Of a DNA stretch of 39,912 bases, positions 25,766 to 35,604 are shown one piece after another. Every line of letters starts with the position of its first letter. The first letter of the stretch is position 1. The position numbers and the translations under genes were made by a program. The notes under the pieces were generated by a model. That model searched no databases, had not been told where the DNA came from, and saw only the letters and a list, made by a program, of their open reading frames with translations. Origin of the DNA: Burkholderiaceae bacterium (GTDB lineage: Bacteria; Pseudomonadota; Gammaproteobacteria; Burkholderiales; Burkholderiaceae_E); the NCBI GenBank assembly GCA_023954045.1, contig JAMLIR010000027.1, forward strand, positions 1 to 39,912, given 5' to 3'.

Positions 25766-27607
25766 ATGGCGCTCGCGACGACCTGCCCCCGGTGCAAGAC
25801 CAGCTTCAAGGTGGTTCCGGACCAGCTGAAGCTGCGCCGTGGCCTCGTGCGCTGCGGTGCCTGCCAGCACGTGTTCTCGGGCATCGACTTCCTGCGCTAC
25901 GTGGACGAGTCGAAGCGCAGCGAGGCCTCGCCTCCCGATGCGGTCGCGCCGCCGGCAGGCGACGACCTGAAGACCGCGTTCTTCCTGCCCGAGACGATCC
26001 TGGCCACGCCGTACGGCGAGCGCGAAGTCGACCAGCCACTGTCGGCGGCCGCTGCGGCGCTGAGCACGCCGCGGGAGGTCGCGCCGGCCGACGCCGGAGC
26101 GCAGGATCGGGAGCGCGCGGACGAGGCCACCGGCGCGGGCCCGGGCGACGCGGCGGACGCGGGCGCGCCCGCCGCGACTTCGCCGCTGATCGGAACCACG
26201 GACCTCGACCTGCTGGCGCTGCAGCCCGGCCCGCTGAGCGCGCCGGTGCCGTCGAGCGACGCGGCCGCTACGGCCGATGGCGGCGAGTGGCCGGGCAACG
26301 AGGTCGACTGGCCGTTCGACGTGCCGGTCGACGACGGCGGACCCGGAGCGGCCGACGCCGAGGCCGGCGCGCCACGGGCCGAGCGGGCGGAAGAGATCGC
26401 GGAAGCGGTGCCCGGAATCGAAGACTTGCCGGCATCCGGACTCGCGGCGATGGCCGAAGCGCACGGCGCGACGGAACGCGGCGAGGCCATCGCCTGGGAA
26501 GCCCGCCCGAGCGAAGCCGCCTCGATCGAGGTCTCCCCGATCGAGGCCTCCCCGATCGAGGCGGCAGCGGACGACGCGCAAACGGGCGAGCCTCGCGTCG
26601 AACCACCCGCGTTTGCGGAAATCGAAGCGTGGCCCGTCCCCCCGCCCCCCGCGCCCCCCGCGACCGACTCAGCCGACGCCGACGCCGACGATGCGGATGC
26701 GGAAGCGGAAGCGATCGGCCGCGCGGGGCCCGGCCCCGCAGCCGATCGCGACACGACGGGTTTCGAACCCTGGGACGCGACCGAGGCCGTCGACGGCGAC
26801 GCGATCGTCGCCTGGGGAGCGGACGTCGGCGCCGAGGCCGAACCGAACGACGAGCGCGAGCCGATCGAATCGCTGACCGCGACGACGCCGGCCGGCTTCG
26901 CCGAGGCCGACCCCCGCGACGACAACCTGGCCGACGCCCTCGCCGACGCAGCGAGCCCGAGCCGCGGCCGCGCGCCGCTCGCTGCGCAGGCGGCGGCGTC
27001 GTGGGAACCGGCGCGGGCCGGGACGCGCGCGAGCGATCGCGAACGCGCCGTCGCCTTCGAGGCGCCGGACGCGCGCGACGACGAGACCGCGATCGACTAC
27101 TTCTCCTCGGGCCGCCGGGGCGTCGGCTTCGTCGATCGGCACGGCCCGGTCGCGCTGGTTGGCGCGGCGTTGCTGGCCCTGCTGCTCGGCGCGCAGTGGG
27201 CGCTCGCGCAGCGCTCGATGATCGCCGCGCGCGTGCCCGCGCTCGCGCCGGTCATCTCGACGGTGCTGGCGCCGTTCGGGCTGCGTGTCGGGCTGCCGCG
27301 CGACCTCGAGTCGCTGACGATCGAATCGTTCGAGCTGCAGGCATCCGCCTCGCCCGGCGTGCTCGCGATGTCGGCGCTGCTGCGCAATCGAGCCGACTAC
27401 GGCGTGCAGTGGCCGTCGATGCAGCTCACCCTCACCGATGCGTCCAACCGGGTGCTGGTGCGCAAGGTGCTCGGTCCCGAGGACTACCTGCGCGAAGCGG
27501 GCGGCGGCGAAGGGCTGCCGCCGCGCGCCGAGTGGCCGTTGCGCCTCGCGCTCGAAGCCAACGACCTGCAGCCGGCCGGCTATTCGGTCATCCTCTTCTA
27601 TCCTTAG
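25766..27607 (+). CDS. MJ0042 zinc-ribbon / DUF3426 membrane protein with long acidic linker
   Basis: A 613-residue protein. Residues 1-40 form an MJ0042-type zinc ribbon with C7, C10, C30 and C33. Residues 45-455 are a low-complexity, Ala/Glu/Asp/Pro-rich linker with little predicted fold. One membrane segment lies at about 460-482 (GPVALVGAALLALLLGAQWAL), and the final 110 residues form a DUF3426 domain with SFELQASASPGVLAMSALLRN and NDLQPAGYSVILFYP. So the ribbon should be cytoplasmic and the DUF3426 domain periplasmic. Function is unknown; relatives follow prmA in many betaproteobacteria, as I recall, but usually with a shorter linker. No clear ribosome-binding site precedes the ATG at 25766. 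Confidence 0.88.
   Translation: MALATTCPRCKTSFKVVPDQLKLRRGLVRCGACQHVFSGIDFLRYVDESKRSEASPPDAVAPPAGDDLKTAFFLPETILATPYGEREVDQPLSAAAAALSTPREVAPADAGAQDRERADEATGAGPGDAADAGAPAATSPLIGTTDLDLLALQPGPLSAPVPSSDAAATADGGEWPGNEVDWPFDVPVDDGGPGAADAEAGAPRAERAEEIAEAVPGIEDLPASGLAAMAEAHGATERGEAIAWEARPSEAASIEVSPIEASPIEAAADDAQTGEPRVEPPAFAEIEAWPVPPPPAPPATDSADADADDADAEAEAIGRAGPGPAADRDTTGFEPWDATEAVDGDAIVAWGADVGAEAEPNDEREPIESLTATTPAGFAEADPRDDNLADALADAASPSRGRAPLAAQAAASWEPARAGTRASDRERAVAFEAPDARDDETAIDYFSSGRRGVGFVDRHGPVALVGAALLALLLGAQWALAQRSMIAARVPALAPVISTVLAPFGLRVGLPRDLESLTIESFELQASASPGVLAMSALLRNRADYGVQWPSMQLTLTDASNRVLVRKVLGPEDYLREAGGGEGLPPRAEWPLRLALEANDLQPAGYSVILFYP
26524..26562 (+). repeat. 15-bp tandem repeat in the DUF3426 gene
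   Basis: The unit GATCGAGGYCTCCCC occurs twice in full and a third time in part, encoding a repeated SPIEA-type motif in the acidic linker. It suggests the linker grew by local duplication. Confidence 0.75.
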
Positions 27608-27621
27608 TCACGGGAGTCACG

Positions 27622-28575
27622 ATGTCACGACGCGTGCTGATCAGCGGCTCGGTCGCCTACGACACGATCATGGTGTTCGAGGGCCACTTCAAGGATCACA
27701 TCCTGCCCGACCGGGTGCACATGCTGAACGTCGCATTCCTCGCGCCGAGGCTCAAGCGCGAGTACGGAGGGTGCGCGGCGAACATCGCCTACAACCTGGG
27801 CGGCCTCGGCGGCCACCCGGTGGTGCTGGCGACGATCGGCCGCGACGGCGACGATTACCTGGCGCGGCTGTCGGCGCTCGGCATCGACGTGTCGCAGGTC
27901 CGGCGCCTGGACGCGCACTACACGGCGCAGGCCTTCATCACCACCGACCTCTCGGACAACCAGATCATCGCGTTCCATCCGGGCGCGATGTCCGACGCCC
28001 ACGCCGTGTCCGCCGCGGCTGCGCAGCGCGCGGGCGAGCCGGCCGCGTTCGGAATCGTCGCGCCGAACGGGCGCGATGCGATGCTGCAGCACGCGCGCGA
28101 GTTCGTCGAGGCCGGCGTGCCCTACCTCTTCGACCCGGGCCAGGGGCTGCCGATGTTCGACGGCGAGGCGTTGCGCGGCTTCATCTCGACCGCGACCGCG
28201 GTCGCGGTCAACGACTACGAGGCGTCGCTGCTCGTCGAGCGCACCGGCTGGAGCGAGCCGCAGATCGCCGAGCGCGTTCAGGCGCTGATCGTCACGCGCG
28301 GCGCCGAGGGCTCGCGCGTCTACGAACCCGGGCGGATGACCGAGGTCGCGCCGGTGGCGATCTCGCGCGCGGTCGACCCGACCGGCTGCGGCGACGCGTA
28401 CCGCGGCGGGCTGCTGTACGCGCTGGCCAACGGCGCGAACTGGGTCGATGCCGCCCGGCTCGGCAGCGTGATGGGCGCGATCAAGATCGAGCACCAGGGC
28501 GCGCAGAACCATCGCATCGAGCGCGACGACGTCGCGCGCCGCCACGCGCAGGCCTACGGCCGGGCGCCCTGGTAG
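27622..28575 (+). CDS. PfkB family carbohydrate/nucleoside kinase
   Basis: A 317-residue PfkB-family kinase. The N-terminal glycine motif LISGSVAYDTI is followed by GGCAANIAYNLGGLGG near residue 50. The C-terminal PfkB signature DPTGCGDAYRGGLLYALANG near 252 holds the catalytic aspartate in GCGD. Many betaproteobacterial members are annotated as adenosine kinase or as ribokinase-like; the acceptor cannot be deduced. The ATG at 27622 follows GGGAG. It comes 14 bases after the DUF3426 gene. Its stop overlaps the convergent DUF167 gene by 22 bases. Confidence 0.88.
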   Translation: MSRRVLISGSVAYDTIMVFEGHFKDHILPDRVHMLNVAFLAPRLKREYGGCAANIAYNLGGLGGHPVVLATIGRDGDDYLARLSALGIDVSQVRRLDAHYTAQAFITTDLSDNQIIAFHPGAMSDAHAVSAAAAQRAGEPAAFGIVAPNGRDAMLQHAREFVEAGVPYLFDPGQGLPMFDGEALRGFISTATAVAVNDYEASLLVERTGWSEPQIAERVQALIVTRGAEGSRVYEPGRMTEVAPVAISRAVDPTGCGDAYRGGLLYALANGANWVDAARLGSVMGAIKIEHQGAQNHRIERDDVARRHAQAYGRAPW

Positions 28576-28871
28576 AGCAGCGCCAGCAGCGCAGCGCGAT
28601 CGAGCGCCGCCGACACCTCGAACAGCTTGCGGCGGCCGGCGGGTCCGGCGACGAGCCGCACCGAGCGCTTCGGCACGCCGAGCCGCTCGGCGAGGAACTG
28701 CGCGATCGCCTCGTTCGCGCGGCCGTCGACCGGCGGCGCGGCCACCCGGACTTTCAGGCAGCCGTCGTGCTCGCCGACGATCTCGGCGCGCGCGGCACCG
28801 GGCTGCGCCGCAATGCGGATCCGCCAGGCGCCCGGCGCGCCACTCAGCCAGATGGGCAGGGATTCGTCCAC
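28554..28871 (-). CDS. DUF167 (YggU) family protein
   Basis: A 105-residue DUF167 protein, of the size and pattern of YggU. Visible features are the basic beta-strand start WRIRIAAQPGAARAEIVG, KVRVAAPPVDGRANEAIAQFLAERLGVPKRSVRLV, and the glycine-containing end AGRRKLFEV. The structure of relatives is known but the role is not; YggU is commonly next to YggT, as here. The GTG at 28871 is the first plausible start after the yggT stop. The 3' end runs 22 bases into the convergent kinase gene. The start is less sure than the gene itself. Confidence 0.8.
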   Translation of the reverse strand: MDESLPIWLSGAPGAWRIRIAAQPGAARAEIVGEHDGCLKVRVAAPPVDGRANEAIAQFLAERLGVPKRSVRLVAGPAGRRKLFEVSAALDRAALLALLYQGARP

Positions 28872-28909
28872 GCGGCAGCCGGCCGCAGGGGTCGCGCGCG
28901 CCGCGTCGC

Positions 28910-29482
28910 TCAGGCGGCGATCGCCATGAACGACGGCACCACCGACTTCAGCACCGTGAGCGCCAGCTGCAGCAGCAGGATCAGCACCAGCGGCGACAGG
29001 TCGACGCCGCCGATCAGCGGGAGGACGCGGCGGATCGGCGAGAGGAACGGCTGCGTCAGCGCGTCGACCGTCGGCGCGATCGGCGCGTGCGGGTTGACCC
29101 ACGAGAGCACCGCCAGCAGCAGCACCAGCGCGGTGAGCAGCCACAGCGACCACTCGATCAGCCAGAACACCGCCAGCAGCAGCACCGCGCCGAAGGCCGG
29201 CGCGCGGCCGCGCCCGAAGATCATGATGTAGGCGATCGCCAGCACCAGCGCCAGCACCAGCGCCGCCGCCAGGCTCGCCCAGTCGACACTGCGCGGCCCC
29301 TTGCGCGCTGCCGGCAGCACGCCGCGCAGCGGCCGGACGATCCACTCGGTGATCGCGACGACGAACTGGCCGATCTGGTTGCGCGGGCCCAGCCCGAGCC
29401 AGTTCAGGTACGCGCGCAGCACGCACGCCGTCGCGAGCAGGCTGCCGAGCGTTTCGAGCAGGAGCCAGAGTGCTTGGTACAT
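28910..29482 (-). CDS. yggT: YggT family membrane protein
   Basis: A 190-residue integral membrane protein with several hydrophobic segments. The typical YggT repeats are seen: YLNWLGLGPRNQIGQFVVAITEWIVRPLR near residue 27, and LSWVNPHAPIAPTVDALTQPFLSPIRRVLPLIGGVDLSPLVLILLLQL near 125-170. The duplicated arrangement of two YggT units is normal for proteobacterial members. Roles linked to membrane stress and cell division have been suggested for this family in other bacteria; none can be assigned here. The start ATG at 29482 was chosen over an upstream in-frame reading that lacks the motif. No clear ribosome-binding site is seen. Confidence 0.85.
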   Translation of the reverse strand: MYQALWLLLETLGSLLATACVLRAYLNWLGLGPRNQIGQFVVAITEWIVRPLRGVLPAARKGPRSVDWASLAAALVLALVLAIAYIMIFGRGRAPAFGAVLLLAVFWLIEWSLWLLTALVLLLAVLSWVNPHAPIAPTVDALTQPFLSPIRRVLPLIGGVDLSPLVLILLLQLALTVLKSVVPSFMAIAA

Positions 29483-29520
29483 GCTGTCCGATCGGGAATC
29501 GCGGAGGATTCTCGCACAGG

Positions 29521-29561
29521 AAAAAGAATCCCGCGGCGTCTCGTCGACGCTCGCGGGACTC
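29521..29561 (-). terminator. Rho-independent terminator of the H1-like gene
   Basis: In the minus direction a GAGTCCCGCG arm pairs with CGCGGGATTC, with an inner GCGTC/GACGC stem and a GACGA loop, a single bulged A and one wobble pair. A TTCTTTTT run follows. It lies about 60 bases after the stop of the lysine-rich protein gene and before yggT. Confidence 0.85.
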
Positions 29562-29621
29562 TGGATCGGCCGCGACGCCGCCCACCGGGGGCGGCGCCGC
29601 GCGCGGCGCAAGCGCTGAGGC

Positions 29622-30056
29622 TTACGGGCGGTTGCCGGTCGGGAACGGCCACGCAGCGGCCGGGTTCAGCGGCTTGGCCGCCGGGGCAGGCGCAGGCTTC
29701 GCAGCAGCCGGCTTCTTCGCAGCCTTCTTCTTGGCCGCTTTTTTCGCAGCCGGCTTCTTCGCGGCCTTCTTCGCCGCTTTCTTGGCGGTCTTCTTGACGG
29801 CCTTCTTGACGGCCTTCTTCGCGGTCTTCTTCGCAGCCTTCTTCACCGCCTTCTTGGCGGCAGGCCGCTTCGCGGCCTTCTTGGCGGCCTTCTTGGCGCC
29901 CTTCTTGGCGGCCGGCTTGCGCGCGGCTGCCTTCTTCACCGCCTTCTTGGCGGCGGGCTTCTTCGCGGCGGCCTTCTTCACCGCTTTCTTGGCGGCGGGC
30001 TTCTTCGCGGCTTTCTTCGCTGCAGGTTTCTTCGCAGCTTTCTTGGCGGTTGCCAT
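29622..30056 (-). CDS. Histone H1-like lysine/alanine/proline-rich DNA-binding protein
   Basis: A 144-residue protein made almost entirely of Lys, Ala and Pro in short repeats of the PAAKKA and KKAAKK kind over residues 5-125, with a short non-repeat tail that ends LNPAAAWPFPTGNRP. Such proteins resemble the C-terminal tail of eukaryotic histone H1 and bacterial H1-like proteins such as AlgP, HctB and BpH1, and are expected to bind DNA non-specifically through lysine side chains. No globular domain is present. The start at 30056 is supported by a strong AAAGGAGAT ribosome-binding site. A terminator follows. It sits between yggT and nrdB. Confidence 0.9.
   Translation of the reverse strand: MATAKKAAKKPAAKKAAKKPAAKKAVKKAAAKKPAAKKAVKKAAARKPAAKKGAKKAAKKAAKRPAAKKAVKKAAKKTAKKAVKKAVKKTAKKAAKKAAKKPAAKKAAKKKAAKKPAAAKPAPAPAAKPLNPAAAWPFPTGNRP
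29712..30053 (-). repeat. Degenerate tandem repeat coding Lys/Ala/Pro motifs
   Basis: Over this stretch the minus strand repeats AAG AAG GCC GCC-like units of 12 to 18 bases with variation at third positions. Such regions are prone to slippage, so copy number may vary between strains. Confidence 0.8.
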
Positions 30057-30132
30057 GACGATCTCCTTTACTCAGGATGCAACGATGATGGAAACCCGTG
30101 CCTGGCCGCCCGAGGGCGGGTCCGGTACGGGC

Positions 30133-30160
30133 TATTCATCGGCGCAAGAACATCGTGCAA
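30133..30160 (-). promoter_or_regulatory. Weak candidate promoter of the H1-like gene
   Basis: In the minus direction TTGCAC (30160-30155) is followed 16 bases later by TGAATA (30138-30133). Both hexamers are only moderate matches. Between it and the gene lies a small CCGCCC/GGGCGG hairpin near 30107-30120. The 300 bases from 30057 to 30362 contain no gene I can support, only this signal and the nrdB terminator. Confidence 0.35.
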
Positions 30161-30195
30161 GCGTGTTGCCGTTCCTACGCTAATGAATTCGGGGC

Positions 30196-30228
30196 AAAAA
30201 AAACGCCGGGCCCGAAGGCTCGGCGTTT
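30196..30228 (-). terminator. Rho-independent terminator downstream of nrdB
   Basis: Read on the minus strand, AAACGCCGAGCC pairs with GGCCCGGCGTTT around a TTCG tetraloop, with one C/A mismatch, and a run of eight T follows. It lies about 135 bases after the nrdB stop and is oriented with it. Confidence 0.85.
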
Positions 30229-30362
30229 CTGCGAAGTCGCTTCCGTGGGAGGAACAGGGCCCCTGCGGCACCGGGTGCCGCCTCGTCGTCGCCGACTGCT
30301 CGTTCCTCTGTACTGCGATCGACCTCAATTCTGATCCTGTGTTGCGACGCTGCGCGTCCCGG

Positions 30363-31574
30363 TCAGTCCCAGGCCAGCGCGCCGCCAGTCTGGTACTCGA
30401 TGACGCGCGTCTCGAAGAAATTCCGTTCCTTCTTCAGGTCGATCATCTCGCTCATCCACGGGAAGGGGTTCTCTTCCTGCGGGAACATCGGGTCGAGACC
30501 GATCTGCTGCGCGCGCCGGTTGGCGATGAAACGGAGGTAGCTCTTGAACATCGGCGCGTTCAGGCCGAGCACGCCGCGCGGCATCGTGTCCTCGGCGTAG
30601 GCGTACTCGAGCTCGACCGCGCGGTGGAACAGCCCGCGGATCCCGTCGCGGAACTGCGGCGTCCACAGGTGCGGGTTCTCGAGCTTGATCTGGTTGATCA
30701 GGTCGATGCCGAAATTGCAGTGCATCGACTCGTCGCGCAGGATGTACTGGTACTGCTCGGCGGCGCCGGTCATCTTGTTCTGGCGCCCGAGCGCCAGGAT
30801 CTGCACGAAGCCGACGTAGAAGAACAGCCCCTCCATCAGGCACGCGAACACGATCAGCGAGCGCAGCAGCTTCTGGTCGTTCTCGGGCGTGCCGGTGACG
30901 AAGTTCGGGTCGGTCAGCGTGTCGATGAACGGGATCAGGAACTCGTCCTTGTCGCGGATCGACGCGACCTCGTGGTACGCGTTGAAGATCTCGCCTTCGT
31001 CGAGCCCGAGCGACTCGACGATGTACTGGTACGCGTGCGTGTGGATCGCCTCCTCGAATGCCTGGCGCAGCAGGAACTGGCGGCACTCGGGCGCGGTGAT
31101 GTGGCGATAGGTGCCGAGCACGATGTTGTTCGCTGCCAGCGAGTCGGCGGTGACGAAGAAGCCGAGATTGCGCTTGACCAGCCTGCGCTCGTCCTCGGTG
31201 AGCCCGTTCGGGTTCTTCCACAGCGCGATGTCGCGGCTCATCGCGATTTCCTGCGGCATCCAGTGGTTCGCGCAGGTGGCGAGGTACTTCTCCCACGCCC
31301 ACTTGTACTTGAACGGCACCAGCTGGTTGACGTCGGCGCCGCCGTTGATGATCCGCTTGTCCTCGACGCGCACGCGGCGCGCGCTCTGCGAGACCTGAGA
31401 GCCGGCGTGGCGGCGCGCATCGTCGGTGGCGGGCGCGGACGGGGCGGGCGCGACCGGCGCCAGGGCGATTTCCGCACGGTCCCGTGCGGATGCAGCATCG
31501 GCCGGAAGGCCCGGCACTCGGATCGGCGACGGCTGTGCCGGCGCGGCGGAAATCGGTTCGTCCCAGGACAGCAT
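30363..31574 (-). CDS. nrdB: Class Ia ribonucleoside-diphosphate reductase, beta subunit
   Basis: A 403-residue NrdB, which houses the diiron-tyrosyl radical cofactor used by NrdA. All expected ligands are present: D144, E175, H178, E248, E282 and H285, with the radical tyrosine Y182 in [12 protein letters not shown], so it belongs to the tyrosyl-radical type (Ia) and not to the Phe-containing Ic type. The C-terminal tail is present for docking to NrdA. The first 65 residues are Ala/Pro-rich and poorly structured, before the conserved [18 protein letters not shown]. The gene is separated from nrdA by 217 bases that seem to contain a distinct promoter. The ribosome-binding site is weak. Confidence 0.96.
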   Translation of the reverse strand: MLSWDEPISAAPAQPSPIRVPGLPADAASARDRAEIALAPVAPAPSAPATDDARRHAGSQVSQSARRVRVEDKRIINGGADVNQLVPFKYKWAWEKYLATCANHWMPQEIAMSRDIALWKNPNGLTEDERRLVKRNLGFFVTADSLAANNIVLGTYRHITAPECRQFLLRQAFEEAIHTHAYQYIVESLGLDEGEIFNAYHEVASIRDKDEFLIPFIDTLTDPNFVTGTPENDQKLLRSLIVFACLMEGLFFYVGFVQILALGRQNKMTGAAEQYQYILRDESMHCNFGIDLINQIKLENPHLWTPQFRDGIRGLFHRAVELEYAYAEDTMPRGVLGLNAPMFKSYLRFIANRRAQQIGLDPMFPQEENPFPWMSEMIDLKKERNFFETRVIEYQTGGALAWD

Positions 31575-31597
31575 CTGATGTCTCGCTTCAATACTTT

Positions 31598-31611
31598 CAG
31601 GTAACTACCTG
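31598..31611. repeat. Palindrome in the nrdB leader
   Basis: CAGGTA-AC-TACCTG is a perfect 6-bp inverted repeat 24 bases upstream of the nrdB ATG, inside its likely leader. The flanking AATA and TATT could extend the hairpin with a bulge. Confidence 0.7.
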
Positions 31612-31621
31612 TATTGCCGCG

Positions 31622-31651
31622 AGATCCCGCTGTTATTCACAAGCGGGATCT
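31622..31651. repeat. Perfect 10-bp inverted repeat near the nrdB promoter
   Basis: AGATCCCGCT at 31622-31631 is repeated in inverted form, AGCGGGATCT, at 31642-31651 around a 10-base loop. No T run follows in either direction, so a terminator is unlikely. The second arm overlaps the predicted -10 of nrdB, and the start of transcription falls in the loop, so it may be an operator. Confidence 0.7.
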
Positions 31652-31676
31652 TACGGCCCATGTTGATTGCTTGCAA
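31648..31676 (-). promoter_or_regulatory. nrdB: Putative separate promoter of nrdB
   Basis: On the minus strand TTGCAA (31676-31671) is followed after exactly 17 bases by TAAGAT (31653-31648), a fair sigma-70 promoter. It would start transcription near 31641, giving a leader of about 67 bases before the ATG at 31574. It implies nrdB can be made without nrdA. Confidence 0.5.
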
Positions 31677-31703
31677 CGATCGGGCGACATTCGGCTTGAC
31701 TTG

Positions 31704-31720
31704 ACCGACGTTTTGTCGGT
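31704..31720. repeat. Small inverted repeat downstream of nrdA
   Basis: ACCGAC and GTCGGT flank a GTTTT loop, about 70 bases downstream of the nrdA stop. On the nrdA strand no T run follows, so it is not a standard terminator. Confidence 0.5.
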
Positions 31721-31790
31721 GTTCACGCAACACATCGTGCCGCGCGAGCACGCTTCGAACGCCATGTCAAGCTGCATCGCCGAAGCTCGC

Positions 31791-34724
<2,934 letters not shown>

Positions 34725-34825
34725 GCGTGCTACCTCCGGAGAATCGATGGACGAAGACCCGCATCCGCGGGTCGCAGGGGCGGGACGGTGCGCCAGGTCG
34801 CGTTCGGTCGATGCGACGGCGGCCG

Positions 34826-34841
34826 CCACTATATCTAGTGC
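34826..34841 (-). promoter_or_regulatory. NrdR box 1 (proximal) upstream of nrdA
   Basis: The plus strand reads CCACTATATCTAGTGC (34826-34841), a near-palindrome that fits the NrdR box pattern acaCwAtATaTwGtgt. It lies just downstream of the predicted start of transcription. A second box lies 30 bp further upstream. Confidence 0.7.
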
Positions 34842-34855
34842 GGTTGCCGTGTTTG

Positions 34856-34871
34856 CGCCCAATTGTAGTGG
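34856..34871 (-). promoter_or_regulatory. NrdR-like box 2 (distal, degenerate)
   Basis: The plus strand reads CGCCCAATTGTAGTGG here; the TAGTG half matches box 1 and its end at 34870 is exactly 30 bases after the matching end of box 1. The left half is degenerate. It covers the predicted -10 hexamer of nrdA. Confidence 0.5.
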
Positions 34872-34890
34872 TCGAAGCAGCGACGGGCAA
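34862..34890 (-). promoter_or_regulatory. Promoter of nrdA
   Basis: On the minus strand a TTGCCC -35 (34890-34885) and a TACAAT -10 (34867-34862) are 17 bases apart. Transcription would start near 34855, leaving a leader of about 130 bases. Apart from this and the NrdR boxes, the 313 bases between ampD and nrdA seem empty of genes. Confidence 0.65.
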
Positions 34891-35037
34891 GCGGAAATCC
34901 GAGTTCGCGCATGCTCGCCGGACAGCGCTCGACGCGAGCGCGCCCGCGTTTGGCCCGGCCCGTCGCGCACCGCCCCGCGACCGAATGCCGCGACGCGCCC
35001 CGACTTCCGAACGAACCGCGAAGAAGACGAGCGCCGA

Positions 35038-35604
35038 TCAGAAAGGACGCACGAGCCCCCGCGCCTCGGGCATCGCAAGCACCCGGTCCCAGTCGAAGTG
35101 CGGACCCGGATCGTGCTTGCGCCCCGCAGCGACGTCGCTGTGGCCCGCGATCCAGCGCAGCGGATGTCGCGTCCGCAGCAGCGCGAGCAGCTTCGCGAGG
35201 CGACGGTACTGCGGCTCGGTGAAGCGACGCGCGCCGTCTCCCTCGAGCTCGACGCCGAGCGAGAAGTCGTTGCAGCGCTCGCGCCCCATGAAGCGCGACG
35301 CTCCGGCGTGCCAGGCGCGCGCATCGGTCGCGACGAACTGGAGCAACTCGCCGCGACGCCGGATCAGGAAGTGGGCGGACACCCGCAGTCCCCGCAGCGC
35401 CTCGAACGACGGGTCGGCACGCGGGTCGAGCCGGTTCGTGAACAGCCGCTCGATCGCGTCGCCGCTGAAGCGTCCCGGCGGGAGGCTGATGTGGTGAACC
35501 ACGAGCAGGTCGATCGCGACGCCCCGAGGGCGCTCGTCGAAGTTCGGCGAAGGCACGCGCCGCACGCCGGCGAGCCAGCCCGGCGCCTCGCGCGGCGACG
35601 GCAC
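35038..35604 (-). CDS. ampD: 1,6-anhydro-N-acetylmuramyl-L-alanine amidase AmpD
   Basis: A 188-residue zinc amidase that cleaves the peptide from anhydro-muropeptides in peptidoglycan recycling, in the cytoplasm; loss of it induces ampC beta-lactamase in species that have ampR/ampC. The N-terminal VRRVPSPNFDERP and VVHHIS (H37) and the C-terminal GHSDVAAGRKHDPGP, with H155 and D165, contain the expected zinc ligands. FMGRERCNDFSLGVELEG near residue 105 is typical. The GTG at 35604 overlaps the stop of the regulator gene (TAGTG), so it is coupled to pilR. The other muropeptide recycling gene is mpl at 19838-21199. Confidence 0.95.
   Translation of the reverse strand: MPSPREAPGWLAGVRRVPSPNFDERPRGVAIDLLVVHHISLPPGRFSGDAIERLFTNRLDPRADPSFEALRGLRVSAHFLIRRRGELLQFVATDARAWHAGASRFMGRERCNDFSLGVELEGDGARRFTEPQYRRLAKLLALLRTRHPLRWIAGHSDVAAGRKHDPGPHFDWDRVLAMPEARGLVRPF

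Noticed and set aside
31598-31651. Reading the inverted repeats before nrdB as rho-independent terminators of nrdA.
   Set aside because: No T run follows the stems in the nrdA direction, and they sit on or after a fair promoter.
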